Part shown: positions 17,778 to 27,700 of the stretch, piece after piece
Layout of the letters: each line of letters starts with the position of its first letter
Numbering within the stretch: position 1 is the stretch's first letter
NCBI RefSeq assembly: GCF_001421715.1
Contig: NZ_LMKP01000045.1
Location: forward strand, 1 to 64,000
DNA length: 64,000 nt
Source of the DNA: Sphingomonas sp. Leaf22
GTDB lineage: Bacteria > Pseudomonadota > Alphaproteobacteria > Sphingomonadales > Sphingomonadaceae
Direction of reading: 5' to 3'
Made by a program: the position numbers and the translations under genes
Notes under the pieces: model-generated
Seen by the model: only the letters and a program-made list of their open reading frames with translations
What the model was told of the DNA's origin: nothing
The model's database searches: none

Positions 17778-18974
17778 ATGAATGCAATCGTCGCCCAGAT
17801 CGGCGATCTTGCCGATGCCGGCGAGCGGATGATCGAACGGTTGCGGCGCAAGGCGTTCCTGCCCGAGAGCCGCAAGGCGCTCACCGTCCGCTTCGGCATT
17901 GCCGAAGCCGCGCAACTGCTCGGCTGTTCGACCAACCGGATCCGCATGGCCGAAGACGATGGCCGCCTGCCCCCCGCCCCTGCCGCCGAAAACGGCCGCC
18001 GCCTCGGCTATAATGTCGAGGAATTGCTGCACATGCGGCAGGTGCTTGGGGCCTCCCCCGCGCGCGCACCGCTCGACGTGCCGGCGATCATCGCGGTGCA
18101 GAACTTCAAGGGCGGTGTCGGGAAATCGACGGTAACCACGCATCTTGCACATTATTTTGCGGTGCAGGGGTATCGCGTGCTGGTCGTCGATTGCGACAGT
18201 CAGGCGACGACCACGACACTGTTCGGCTTCAATCCGCATTTCAACATCACGCGTGAAGAGACGCTCTACCCCTATCTCTCGATCGATCCGACGCAGAACG
18301 ACCTGTCCTATGCGGTCAAATCGACGTCGTGGCCGAATGTCGACCTGATCCCGTCGAACCTCGAACTGTTCGACGTCGAATATGAACTGGCGGCGTCGGG
18401 ATCGGACGGGCAGTCGGTGCTTGCCGCGCGTTTTCGGAAGCTAAAACAAGGGCTTATCGATCTTTCCCGACACTATGACATCGTCCTGCTCGATCCGCCG
18501 CCCGCGCTCGGCACGATCAGTCTGGCGGTGATGCAGGCCGCGAACGCGCTGCTGGTGCCGCTCGCGGCGACCACGCCCGATTTCTGTTCGACGGTTCAAT
18601 TTCTGTCGATGATGGATCAGGTGTTGCAGCAACTGGGCAGCGCCGGGATCGAGGTCGATTACAGCTTCGTCCGGCTGATCTGTTCGAAGTTCGACGGCAA
18701 CGATCCGAGCCATGCGATGGTCCGCGCGATCATGGAGCAGAGCTTCGGCCCGGCGCTCCTGCCCGTTCCGATCCTCGAATCGGCGGAGATCAGCCACGCG
18801 GCGATGCGGATGATGACCGTCTACGAACTTGAAAAGCCGATCGGCACGCCCAAGACGCACAAACGCTGTCGTGCCAATCTGGACGAGGCATTGGGGCAGA
18901 TCGAGCAATTGGTGCGGCAGGGTTGGGGCAGGATCGCGCCGGCGGGGGAAGAGGTGCTGTATGCGGCGGTTTGA
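17778..18974 (+). CDS. parA: ParA-type partition ATPase with N-terminal HTH
   Basis: A 398-residue type Ia ParA. Residues 35-95 hold a MerR-like helix-turn-helix (RFGIAEAAQLLGCSTNRIRM), typical of ParA proteins that repress their own operon. Residues 105-370 are the deviant Walker ATPase: KGGVGKST (P-loop with signature Lys), LVVDCDSQATTT (Walker A' region) and IVLLDPPPALG (Walker B). It moves plasmid copies apart along the nucleoid together with ParB. The ATG at 17778 gives the normal length; a longer frame begins at 17562. First gene of the parA-parB-repA array. Confidence 0.95.
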   Translation: MNAIVAQIGDLADAGERMIERLRRKAFLPESRKALTVRFGIAEAAQLLGCSTNRIRMAEDDGRLPPAPAAENGRRLGYNVEELLHMRQVLGASPARAPLDVPAIIAVQNFKGGVGKSTVTTHLAHYFAVQGYRVLVVDCDSQATTTTLFGFNPHFNITREETLYPYLSIDPTQNDLSYAVKSTSWPNVDLIPSNLELFDVEYELAASGSDGQSVLAARFRKLKQGLIDLSRHYDIVLLDPPPALGTISLAVMQAANALLVPLAATTPDFCSTVQFLSMMDQVLQQLGSAGIEVDYSFVRLICSKFDGNDPSHAMVRAIMEQSFGPALLPVPILESAEISHAAMRMMTVYELEKPIGTPKTHKRCRANLDEALGQIEQLVRQGWGRIAPAGEEVLYAAV

Positions 18975-19117
18975 CAGCGCACAGCGCGCGGGCAAGGTGC
19001 CAAACGTACCAAGCCGGCTCAAACCGCCCGGCCGGCGGGCGTCGCGCCCGACCGACGCGTTGGCGAAGGCCAATGCGTCGCGCGTAACAAATAACCCGAC
19101 CCACAAGGCCCATGCCC

Positions 19118-20161
19118 ATGGCGCGTAAGCAATCCGATTACCTCGCCGCGTTGCTCTCCGACGAAGCGCCGCAGCCTGCCGACGCCCCCCCTGCCCCGGC
19201 GGAACGCGGCTCCGATCGCCTGCGCGGCACGACGCTGCTCGGCCGAGAGTCCGCGCTTGCTCGCGTCGCATCGGGCGAGGTTCGTCAGGTCACGCAGTTG
19301 CTGCTCGACCCGGCCCGCGTCCGCATCTGGCCGGGTAACGCCCGCTCCTACGCGCATCTGACCGAGGCGAGCTGCCGCGAACTGATCGATTCGATCATCG
19401 CCGAGGGTGGGCAGAAGGTCCCCGCGGTCGTGCGCCGGGTCGAGGGCGACGCCGCGCACGACTATGAGGTCATCGCCGGCACCCGCCGTCACTGGTCGAT
19501 CTCTTGGCTGCGCGCGCACAGCTATCCCGACATGATGTTCGTGGCGCAGGTTGCGACGCTCGACGACGAAGCCGCCTTCCGTCTCGCCGATCTTGAAAAC
19601 CGGGCGCGGGCCGATGTTTCGGACCTCGAACGGGCGCGCAACTATGCCGCCGCGCTCAAGACCCATTATGGCAACCACGCCTCGCGCATGGCCGACCGGT
19701 TGAAATTGTCGAAAGGCTGGCTGTCGAAGATGCTGCGGGTCGCGGCGCTGCCCGACCCGATCGTCGCCGCCTTCGCTTCGCCCGGCGATGTGCAGTTGAA
19801 GGGCGGCTATGCGCTGGCGCAGGCGCTCGACGATCGCGCCGATGCGGCGGTCATCGGCGGCGAGGCAAAGGTCCTTGCGCGCGAGCAGCAGCACCGCAGG
19901 GAGAAGGGGCTGCCCCCCATCCCCGCCGCCGACGTGCTGCGCCGGCTGATCGACGCGCCGAAACGCGGACAGGAAGCGAAGGACCGGTTCGTATGGACCA
20001 CGCCGCACGGCCGCGTCGCGGTGACGGCGCAGACGATCAACCGGCAGGGGGTGACGCTGCGGCTGCATGCCGGATCGGGCCTCGGCCATGACGACATGGT
20101 CGAAATGGTCCGTCGCGCGCTGATCGAGCTCGACGCCGACGGACGCGGACTGCAACGGTGA
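19118..20161 (+). CDS. parB: ParB-type partition protein
   Basis: A 347-residue centromere-binding protein. The ParB/Srx nucleotide-binding domain is at about residues 60-150, including YEVIAGTRRHWSISWL, equivalent to the arginine-rich CTP-binding box. A helix-turn-helix follows at about 180-210 (SRMADRLKLSKGWLSKMLRV), then a C-terminal dimerisation region. The ATG at 19118 has AAGG nine bases upstream; an ATG six bases earlier is too close to it. Two parS-like palindromes lie directly downstream, before repA. Confidence 0.93.
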   Translation: MARKQSDYLAALLSDEAPQPADAPPAPAERGSDRLRGTTLLGRESALARVASGEVRQVTQLLLDPARVRIWPGNARSYAHLTEASCRELIDSIIAEGGQKVPAVVRRVEGDAAHDYEVIAGTRRHWSISWLRAHSYPDMMFVAQVATLDDEAAFRLADLENRARADVSDLERARNYAAALKTHYGNHASRMADRLKLSKGWLSKMLRVAALPDPIVAAFASPGDVQLKGGYALAQALDDRADAAVIGGEAKVLAREQQHRREKGLPPIPAADVLRRLIDAPKRGQEAKDRFVWTTPHGRVAVTAQTINRQGVTLRLHAGSGLGHDDMVEMVRRALIELDADGRGLQR

Positions 20162-20178
20162 CCGGGCGGGGGCCCCAA

Positions 20179-20194
20179 GTTTCCCCGGGGAAAC
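20179..20194. promoter_or_regulatory. parS-like palindrome 1
   Basis: GTTTCCCCGGGGAAAC, a perfect 16-bp palindrome in the 100-bp gap between parB and repA. It has the same GTTTC...GAAAC ends as known parS sites. With the second copy it is the best candidate centromere for this ParAB system. Confidence 0.75.
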
Positions 20195-20225
20195 ATCGCC
20201 CGCCCCCTGCCCCTTCTCCCCCGAA

Positions 20226-20241
20226 GTTTCCCCGGGGAAAC
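20226..20241. promoter_or_regulatory. parS-like palindrome 2
   Basis: A second perfect copy of GTTTCCCCGGGGAAAC, 47 bases downstream of the first and 20 bases before repA. Both copies are preceded by AA. Binding here by ParB could also affect repA expression. Confidence 0.75.
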
Positions 20242-20261
20242 CCGCCTGCGGACCTGAAGCC

Positions 20262-21440
20262 ATGACCCGCCCGAATCCGGAAAAGATCCCCGAGCAGTTC
20301 GACCTGTTCCTCCCTTATCTCGCCGACATGCCGCTGCGCGATCAGCGCGAGATGATGGAGCGGCCGTTCTTCAGCCTTGCGAAGACCAAGCGGCTCAAGC
20401 CGATCGACTATCGCAGTCCCGACGGGGAGCTGTGGGTCCATGTCTCCGCCAATGCCGATTACGGTATGGCGACGATCTGGGACGCCGACATCCTGATCTA
20501 CTGCGCCAGCGTGCTGGCCGATATGGCACGGCGCGGGGTCAACGACGTACCGCGCAAGCTCCATTTGATGCCCTATGACCTGTTGCGCGCGATCGGACGG
20601 CCGACGACCGGGCGTGCCTATGAGCTGCTCGGGCAGGCGCTCGACCGATTGGTGGCGACGACGATCAAGACCAATATCCGTGCCGAGAACCGGCGCGAGG
20701 CGACGTTCAGCTGGCTCGATGGCTGGACCCAGCTGGTCGATGAAAAGACCGAACGATCGCGCGGCATGACGATCGAACTGTCGAACTGGTTCTGGGAAGG
20801 CGTGATGATGACCGGCGGCGTGCTGTCGATCGACCGCGCTTATTTCGATCTGACCGGCGGACGCGAACGCTGGCTGTACCGCGTCGCGCGCAAACATGCC
20901 GGCGGGGCCGGCGAAGCCGGTTTCGCGATCTCGATGCCCACCCTGTTCGAAAAATCGGGTGCCGAGGGCCAGTATCGCCGCTTCAAATTCGAGATCGCGA
21001 AGATCGTCGAACGCAACGAGCTCCCCGGCTATTCGCTGGCGCTCGAACAACCCGCCGAAAAGCGCGAGCCGTTGCTGCGGATGCGCCGTCGCGCAGGTGG
21101 TGCCGCGCGAACCACCGTTGTCGGCGCGCCCCCCGCCCCTACACCGGTCGCCCCGCCGGCTCCCTCTCCCGAACGAACCGAGGAACTGGTCGATGCCGCC
21201 GCGCTGATCCGGGCGTCGATCAGGGGCCTCGCGAACCGGGCGACCGACGGCGAGATCACGTCGCAGACGCTGTCGCTGCTCCGCAATGAATGTCCGGGCT
21301 GGGATTACCAGACGCTGCACGCCGAATTCCGCACGTGGATCGAAGCCGACAGCACCCGGACCCCGGTCAGCTATCAGGCGGCGTTTATCGGCTATGTCCG
21401 GCGTTGGGATGCACAACATCGGCATGAACTCGGCCGGTAA
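20262..21440 (+). CDS. repA: Plasmid replication initiator RepA (RPA family)
   Basis: A 392-residue protein of the replication initiator protein A family found on large sphingomonad plasmids. Family features seen: PFFSLAKTKRLKPIDYRS near residue 40, the IWDADILIYCASVLADM helix, and HLMPYDLLRAIGRPTTGRAYELL, which looks like a winged-helix DNA-binding region. A proline-rich linker (about residues 285-305) leads to a C-terminal helical domain. It would bind the iterons at 21913-22018 and open the origin. It follows parB directly, the usual order for this plasmid group. Confidence 0.92.
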   Translation: MTRPNPEKIPEQFDLFLPYLADMPLRDQREMMERPFFSLAKTKRLKPIDYRSPDGELWVHVSANADYGMATIWDADILIYCASVLADMARRGVNDVPRKLHLMPYDLLRAIGRPTTGRAYELLGQALDRLVATTIKTNIRAENRREATFSWLDGWTQLVDEKTERSRGMTIELSNWFWEGVMMTGGVLSIDRAYFDLTGGRERWLYRVARKHAGGAGEAGFAISMPTLFEKSGAEGQYRRFKFEIAKIVERNELPGYSLALEQPAEKREPLLRMRRRAGGAARTTVVGAPPAPTPVAPPAPSPERTEELVDAAALIRASIRGLANRATDGEITSQTLSLLRNECPGWDYQTLHAEFRTWIEADSTRTPVSYQAAFIGYVRRWDAQHRHELGR

Positions 21441-21545
21441 CGCCGCGGGGATGTGGCGGCGGGGCCCTGCCCCCGGTCTTTTTGCGGCCCTTTCAACGCA
21501 TGCCGCCCTACGACCAAGCGCCATTCAGCGGTAGCTACGGAATTT

Positions 21546-21640
21546 CGTCATTCCCGCACAGGTGGGAGTCCATATACGCCAGCGTCCGGATCCAACCAAA
21601 CCGTCAGCGTATATGGATTCCCACCTGCGCGGAAGTGACG
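21546..21640. repeat. Palindromic intergenic repeat, family C copy 1
   Basis: Arms at 21546-21579 and 21607-21640 are nearly complementary; the left arm contains TTCCCGCACAGGTGGGAGTC and the right GGATTCCCACCTGCGCGGAA. It resembles the element at 50514-50600 in its CCCGC...GGGAGTCCA core. It could form a long stem and may end the repA transcript. Confidence 0.8.
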
Positions 21641-21733
21641 AACGGGGATCGAACGCTATTCCTACGCCCAGCGAACTGAATGTCGATCCCGCCTAGCAAT
21701 GCCGGCATCAGTCAGCCCGAAGAATCCATCAAA

Positions 21734-21783
21734 CCGTCCCCGAACGATCGACCACCCCCGCACCCGCGTTCCCGAAGTGTCGT
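21734..21783 (-). repeat. Two inverted iteron-like sites
   Basis: Read on the minus strand, 21766-21783 is ACGACACTTCGGGAACGC, which matches the iteron pattern closely. 21734-21751 matches iteron 4 at about 14 of 18 positions. Inverted iterons near repA often serve in autoregulation or handcuffing. Confidence 0.65.
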
Positions 21784-21912
21784 GCGGCACATGCCCCGGT
21801 CCGCCGATTGCGTATGAAATGGAATATCCCCACTCCAATTGAACGTCCCCCACCGCCACCATCGACGAATTGATTCAATCGGGGCGGTCGACCGGGCGGT
21901 ATCGGGGAGCCG

Positions 21913-22018
21913 TCGACACTCCGGGAACGCGGTTCGACCCTTTGGGAACGATGGGCCGACACATCGGGAACGAGAGGGTCGATCTATCGGGAACGAAGCA
22001 TCGAACTTTCAGGAACGC
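21913..22018 (+). repeat. Five direct 18-bp iterons
   Basis: Copies start at 21913, 21934, 21956, 21979 and 22001, spaced 21-23 bases, about two helical turns. They read TCGACACTCCGGGAACGC, TCGACCCTTTGGGAACGA, CCGACACATCGGGAACGA, TCGATCTATCGGGAACGA and TCGAACTTTCAGGAACGC. The consensus is TCGAC..WTCGGGAACGM. They are the likely RepA-binding sites of the origin. Confidence 0.88.
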
Positions 22019-22123
22019 GGACACCCACGCGACTCGTGGTTGCGAGCCGATTCGGAAGCCGATTCCGCGCCCCTAACCTGCTAACCTTTCAATAAACCGT
22101 CTAACCATTCCGATGGTTTGATT

Positions 22124-22588
22124 TCAGCTTTTGAGTGTAGCAGATCGATCGGCGGCAAGTCGTTTGCGGGTAAGGGGAGGGTGCTCGTACAGATCGCGCA
22201 ACGCCCTGTACCGGAAGCGATTCCACCACCGTTGCCAGCGATGTTCGGCCGCATCGTGCAGGATATGGCACCGCTGGCACAAGGCGGCGAGGTTGGCGGC
22301 GGTGTTGTTGCCGGGATCATGGTCGAGATGGGCACATGCCAGCACCACGCGGGTCATCCGCACGCGGGCGAGGGGCACCTGAACGGTTGCGATCCGCCGC
22401 CCACGTGGCGACCGCCAGCAACGGCCCTCCGCATCCCACCAGCGACCATCGCCCAGATGCAGCACCCGTGCCAGATGGGGCCGGCCGCATCGCTCGCAGC
22501 GGCCCCCGGCGCGGTCGAACCGGATCGTCGCGGACAATTGCGTCCAGTCGATCGGGTAGAGCCAGCGATTTTCGGCGCGGATCGGCAT
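22124..22588 (-). CDS. HNH endonuclease
   Basis: A 154-residue protein with a zinc-ribbon HNH fold: CERCGRPH, then ACAHLDHDPGNNTAANL and LCQRCHILHD, giving the paired cysteines and the His-Asn-His catalytic set. Such small stand-alone HNH proteins are common on plasmids and phages; the substrate is unknown. The ATG at 22588 gives the family-like start MPIRAENRW, and the longer frame to 22735 overlaps the neighbour. It begins 7 bases after the stop of the transglutaminase-like gene, so the two are probably cotranscribed. Confidence 0.82.
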   Translation of the reverse strand: MPIRAENRWLYPIDWTQLSATIRFDRAGGRCERCGRPHLARVLHLGDGRWWDAEGRCWRSPRGRRIATVQVPLARVRMTRVVLACAHLDHDPGNNTAANLAALCQRCHILHDAAEHRWQRWWNRFRYRALRDLYEHPPLTRKRLAADRSATLKS

Positions 22589-22595
22589 GTCGATT

Positions 22596-23091
22596 CTATG
22601 AGTCGGTCGCCCGCGAAAGGGAAGCGAAATGTTCCCGTCCTGTCCCACAGGTCCAAGCCTGCCAGACGATATCGACGGCCTCGACCGACTTTGGCCCCGG
22701 CGCGGGCAGAGCAGTGGAGCCTTCACCCGACGCATAGCGCCGGTCGTGCACCGGGAGGACGATCACCGGCGCATCGCCGAACTGGTCGGCGGTGATGTCG
22801 ATGACGAAGCCACCTGCCTCGACCCAGGCATGGCTTTCCCATTCACCGGCTGCGCGAAATCCGAACGACGCGGACGCCGGTTCCCGTTCGTCGGCAAGCG
22901 GGACGCCCGACCGCAGGACGCCGACGATGCCCTGTTCGGCGAGCAGGCGAACGACGAACAGGCCGCTACGGACACAGGTATAGCGCGATGGCGGCGACGG
23001 CACGCCCCAGTCCGCATGCCATGCCGGCCAGACAGGCGCGACGAACCGTCGTGCGACGCTCGCCAGCCTGAACAGCCGGCGTCGCGGCAGC

Positions 23092-23120
<29 letters not shown>
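22596..23120 (-). CDS. Transglutaminase-like (papain-fold) protein
   Basis: About 174 residues. The order TCVRSGLFVVRLL (Cys at the head of a helix), SHAWVEAGG (His) and FVIDITADQFG (Asp) is the Cys-His-Asp triad of transglutaminase-like cysteine proteins. It has no obvious signal peptide. The start is uncertain: ATG 23120 overlaps the threonine synthase end by 29 bases and ATG 23138 by 47 bases, neither with a clear ribosome binding site. Its role is unknown; a peptidase or amide-forming activity is possible. It lies between thrC-like and HNH genes in one direction. Confidence 0.6.
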
Positions 23121-24324
<1,204 letters not shown>

Positions 24325-24351
24325 AGTAGCGGCCGATCCGTCCGGGTCCAT

Positions 24352-24702
24352 GCGTTCGGCCGTTAACCGGTTGCGGCAAGCATCTCTTTCACGCGAACCC
24401 CGCGACGCCGCCGATTCGCCATCCGATTCGAGTATCGGAAAGTATTTCTCCGCTTTTGTACGAAACCGAACGGAGTGATTGCGAAGGTCATTCCCTATAG
24501 CCGATAGTTAACGGCGCCGGAATATTGGTAAATTTCCGAACCTTGTCCCGGTTCCGGACGATCCGTGTCGCCCTGATACGAATGGTTGAGCGTTGAAGTG
24601 CGATCCCGCTGCGTGAGTGCTTGCGAATGTCGCGATCAGATGCCAATCGCGCTGCCACCGAGCCGCCGGGGATCATGGCGAGCGATCGGTGGCGATACAG
24701 GG
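24352..24702. other. Gene-free stretch upstream of the pel-type operon
   Basis: About 350 bases between divergent thrC and the exopolysaccharide operon, visibly less GC-rich around 24470-24560. It must hold promoters for both directions. A weak candidate for the operon is TTGCGA (24479) with GATAGT 18 bases later. No recognisable regulator palindrome was seen. Confidence 0.5.
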
Positions 24703-27700
24703 ATGGACAAGATGGCAAGCGCGACCCCGATCACGTTGGACGGCAATCTGGGCGATTGGACCGCACAGGACCGCATCGATCGCGGGCTGGAGGACGGCTA
24801 TGCCATCTATGCCAAGAGCGACGGCGATGCCTTCGCCTTCGCGCTGAAGGTGCCGGGCACGGTCGGGATCAACACGACGGTCTGGCTGAATACCGATCGC
24901 AATGCGCAAACCGGCTATCAGGTGTTCGGCTTTGCCGGCGGGGCCGAATACAGCGTCAATTTCGACGCCGACGGCTCGGTCGCGCTGTACCGCGGCGCGC
25001 CGGGTGCCTCCGCCCCGGTCGCGACGCTGCAGGCGGTGTGGTCGGGCGATCGTTCGACCGTCGAGTTCCGCGTCGACAAGGCGGCGATCGGCAACCCGCA
25101 GGCGATCGACACGCTGTACGACGTCAACGACCAGACGTTCCTGCCCGGCAGCTATTCGGCACCGCCCTTCACGGTCTTCAACGATGCCGGCATCGTCGCC
25201 GACCCGGCGCAGCGCGTCGCGATCGTGTGGTCGGAAAGCACCGCCAACGCCTATTTCAGCAAGACCGCCTATTCGCAGCTGTTCATGTCGGTGCAGGCGC
25301 AGGCGATGCAGGCGGGCGTTCCGTTCGACATCCTGACCGAAGACGATCTGACCAGCCTCGCCACCGTTTCCAAATATGACTCGATCATCTTCCCGTCGTT
25401 CCGCAACGTCGATGCGACCAAGGTCGATGCCATCGCGCAGACGCTGGAACAGGCGACCAAGCAGTATGGCATCGGCCTGATCGCGGCGGGCGAGTTCATG
25501 ACCAACGACGCGGCGGGCAATGCGCTGGCCGGCGACAGCTATGCACGCATGAAGCTGTTGTTCGATGCGACCCGCGTGACCGGCGGCTTCCCCGCCGACG
25601 TGACGATCAAGGCGACCGACGCGAGCGGCCTCGTCCTCGACGGCTATGCCGACGGACAGGTCGTCCATGATTACAAGCAGATTGGCTGGAACGCGTTCAA
25701 GAGCGAGAGCGGCACCGGGCAGACGATCGCGACCGCGACCGTGAACGGCGAGACCTATTCGGCGGCGATCGCGACCCAGACCGGCGGGCGCAACGTGATC
25801 TTTTCGTCCGAAGCGGTGATGGCCGACGACAACCTGCTGCAAAAGGCGATCGATTATTCGGTGCATGGCGGCGGGCTGTCGGTCGGGTTGCAGATGACCC
25901 GCAACGCCGGCCTGTTCGCGTCGCGCACCGACATGGACCAGAGCCAGGAACGCGACGAGGTGAACCCCGAAGGGACCGCGCCCGGCATCTACGACAAGAT
26001 GATCCCGATCCTGGCCGAGTGGAAGGCGAAGTATAACTTCGTCGGCAGCTATTACGTCAATATCGGTAACGATCCGGCCAATGGCCAGGCGACCGACTGG
26101 GCGGTGTCGCTGCCCTATTACAAGCAGCTGATCGACATGGGCAACGAGATCGGCACCCACAGCTATACCCACCCGCACGACACCAACCTGCTGACCGACG
26201 AACAGATCAAGTTCGAATTCGGCCAGAGCCGCGCCGAGCTGGAAGCGAAGCTGAGCGACTATCTCGGCCGGACCGTGTCGGTCGGCGGCGCGGCGGTGCC
26301 GGGCGCGCCCGAACAGATCGCGACGTCGCAGGAAATCCTGAAGTACGTGCAATATCTGTCGGGCGGCTATTCGGGGGTCGGTGCCGGCTATCCCAACGCC
26401 ATCGGCTATATGAACCCGGCCAACGCCGCGTCGAACCAGGTCTATATCGCGCCGAACACCTCGTTCGATTTCTCGCTGATGGAATTCCAGAAGAAGACCG
26501 TCGCCGAAGCCGAAGCGGTATGGGCCAAGGAACTGGCCACGCTGACCGGCAACGCCGATGCGCCGGTCATCGTCTGGCCGTGGCACGATTACGGCCCCAC
26601 CGCATGGGCGCTGGACAATGACGGCAACCCCAGCACGACTGGCAGCCCCTATGTCCGGTCGATGTTCGACAATTTCATTGCGGCGGCAGCGGCCAAGGGC
26701 GTCGAGTTCGTGACGCTCGCCGACCTTGCCGCCCGCGTGAACGCGTTCGACAAGGCGCAGATCGTCAGCAGCGTCGTCGGCAACACCATCACCGCGTCGG
26801 TATCGTCGTCGATGGGCAGCGGCCTGTTCGCACTCGACGTCGACGGGCAGAAGGCCGGGCAGGTAATCCAGAGCGTCAAGGGCTGGTACGCCTATAACGA
26901 CGACGAGGTATTCCTGCCGACCAAGGGCGGCAGCTTCGACATCACCATGGGCGCGAAGGCCGACGACGTCACCCACATCACCCAGCTGCCGATGCGCGCG
27001 TCGCTCGAAACGCTGTCGGGCGACGGCAGCGACCTGTCGTTCACCGTGGCGGGCGAGGGCAAGGTCGTGATCGACCTGAAGGCGCCGGGCACCAACTGGA
27101 TCACCGTCGAGGGCGGCACGCTCGAATCGCTGGTCGGCGAGATCGCCACGATCGACATCGGTGCGATCGGCAGCCATGCGGTGAAGGTGACGCAGACGGT
27201 CAATGTCGGTCCGACGATCACGTCGTTCGGCGGCGGCGATGCGGCGTGGCTGCCGGCAATGGCCGAAAACGGCATGGCGGTCGCCACCATCACCGCCACC
27301 GACGCCAATGTCGCGCAGGGCGACCGGGTCCGCTATTCGATCGAAGCGGGTGGCGAAGGGGCGCTGTTCACGATCGACGCGACGACCGGCGCGCTCAGCT
27401 TCCTCAAGGCTCCCGATTTCGAAAACCCGCAGGATGCGGATCGCAACAACATCTATGACGTGAACGTCGTCGCCACCGACGCCCGCGGCATGGTCGACAA
27501 GCAGATGGTCTATGTCACGGTCAAGAACGTGACCGAACAGACCGGCGGTCCCACCATCACCTCGTCGGGCGGCGGCAGCTGGGGCAGCATGGCGCTGAAC
27601 GAGAATACGACGCTGGTCGGCACGGTCACCGCAACCGATCCCGACCTGCGCGACGGCGATGTCATCCGCTATTCGATCGCGCCGGGCGGCGAGGGTTCGC

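Larger units (their letters stand above)
21441..22123. other. Putative vegetative origin region (gene-free)
   Basis: A stretch of about 680 bases with no credible gene, directly after repA. In order it holds a large palindrome (21546-21640), two inverted iteron-like sites, a short palindrome ATTGATTCAAT near 21869, five direct iterons, and an AT-richer tract (22070-22130) with three CTAACC repeats that could be the unwinding element. No clear DnaA box was seen. This is the layout expected of an iteron-controlled plasmid origin. Confidence 0.75.
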
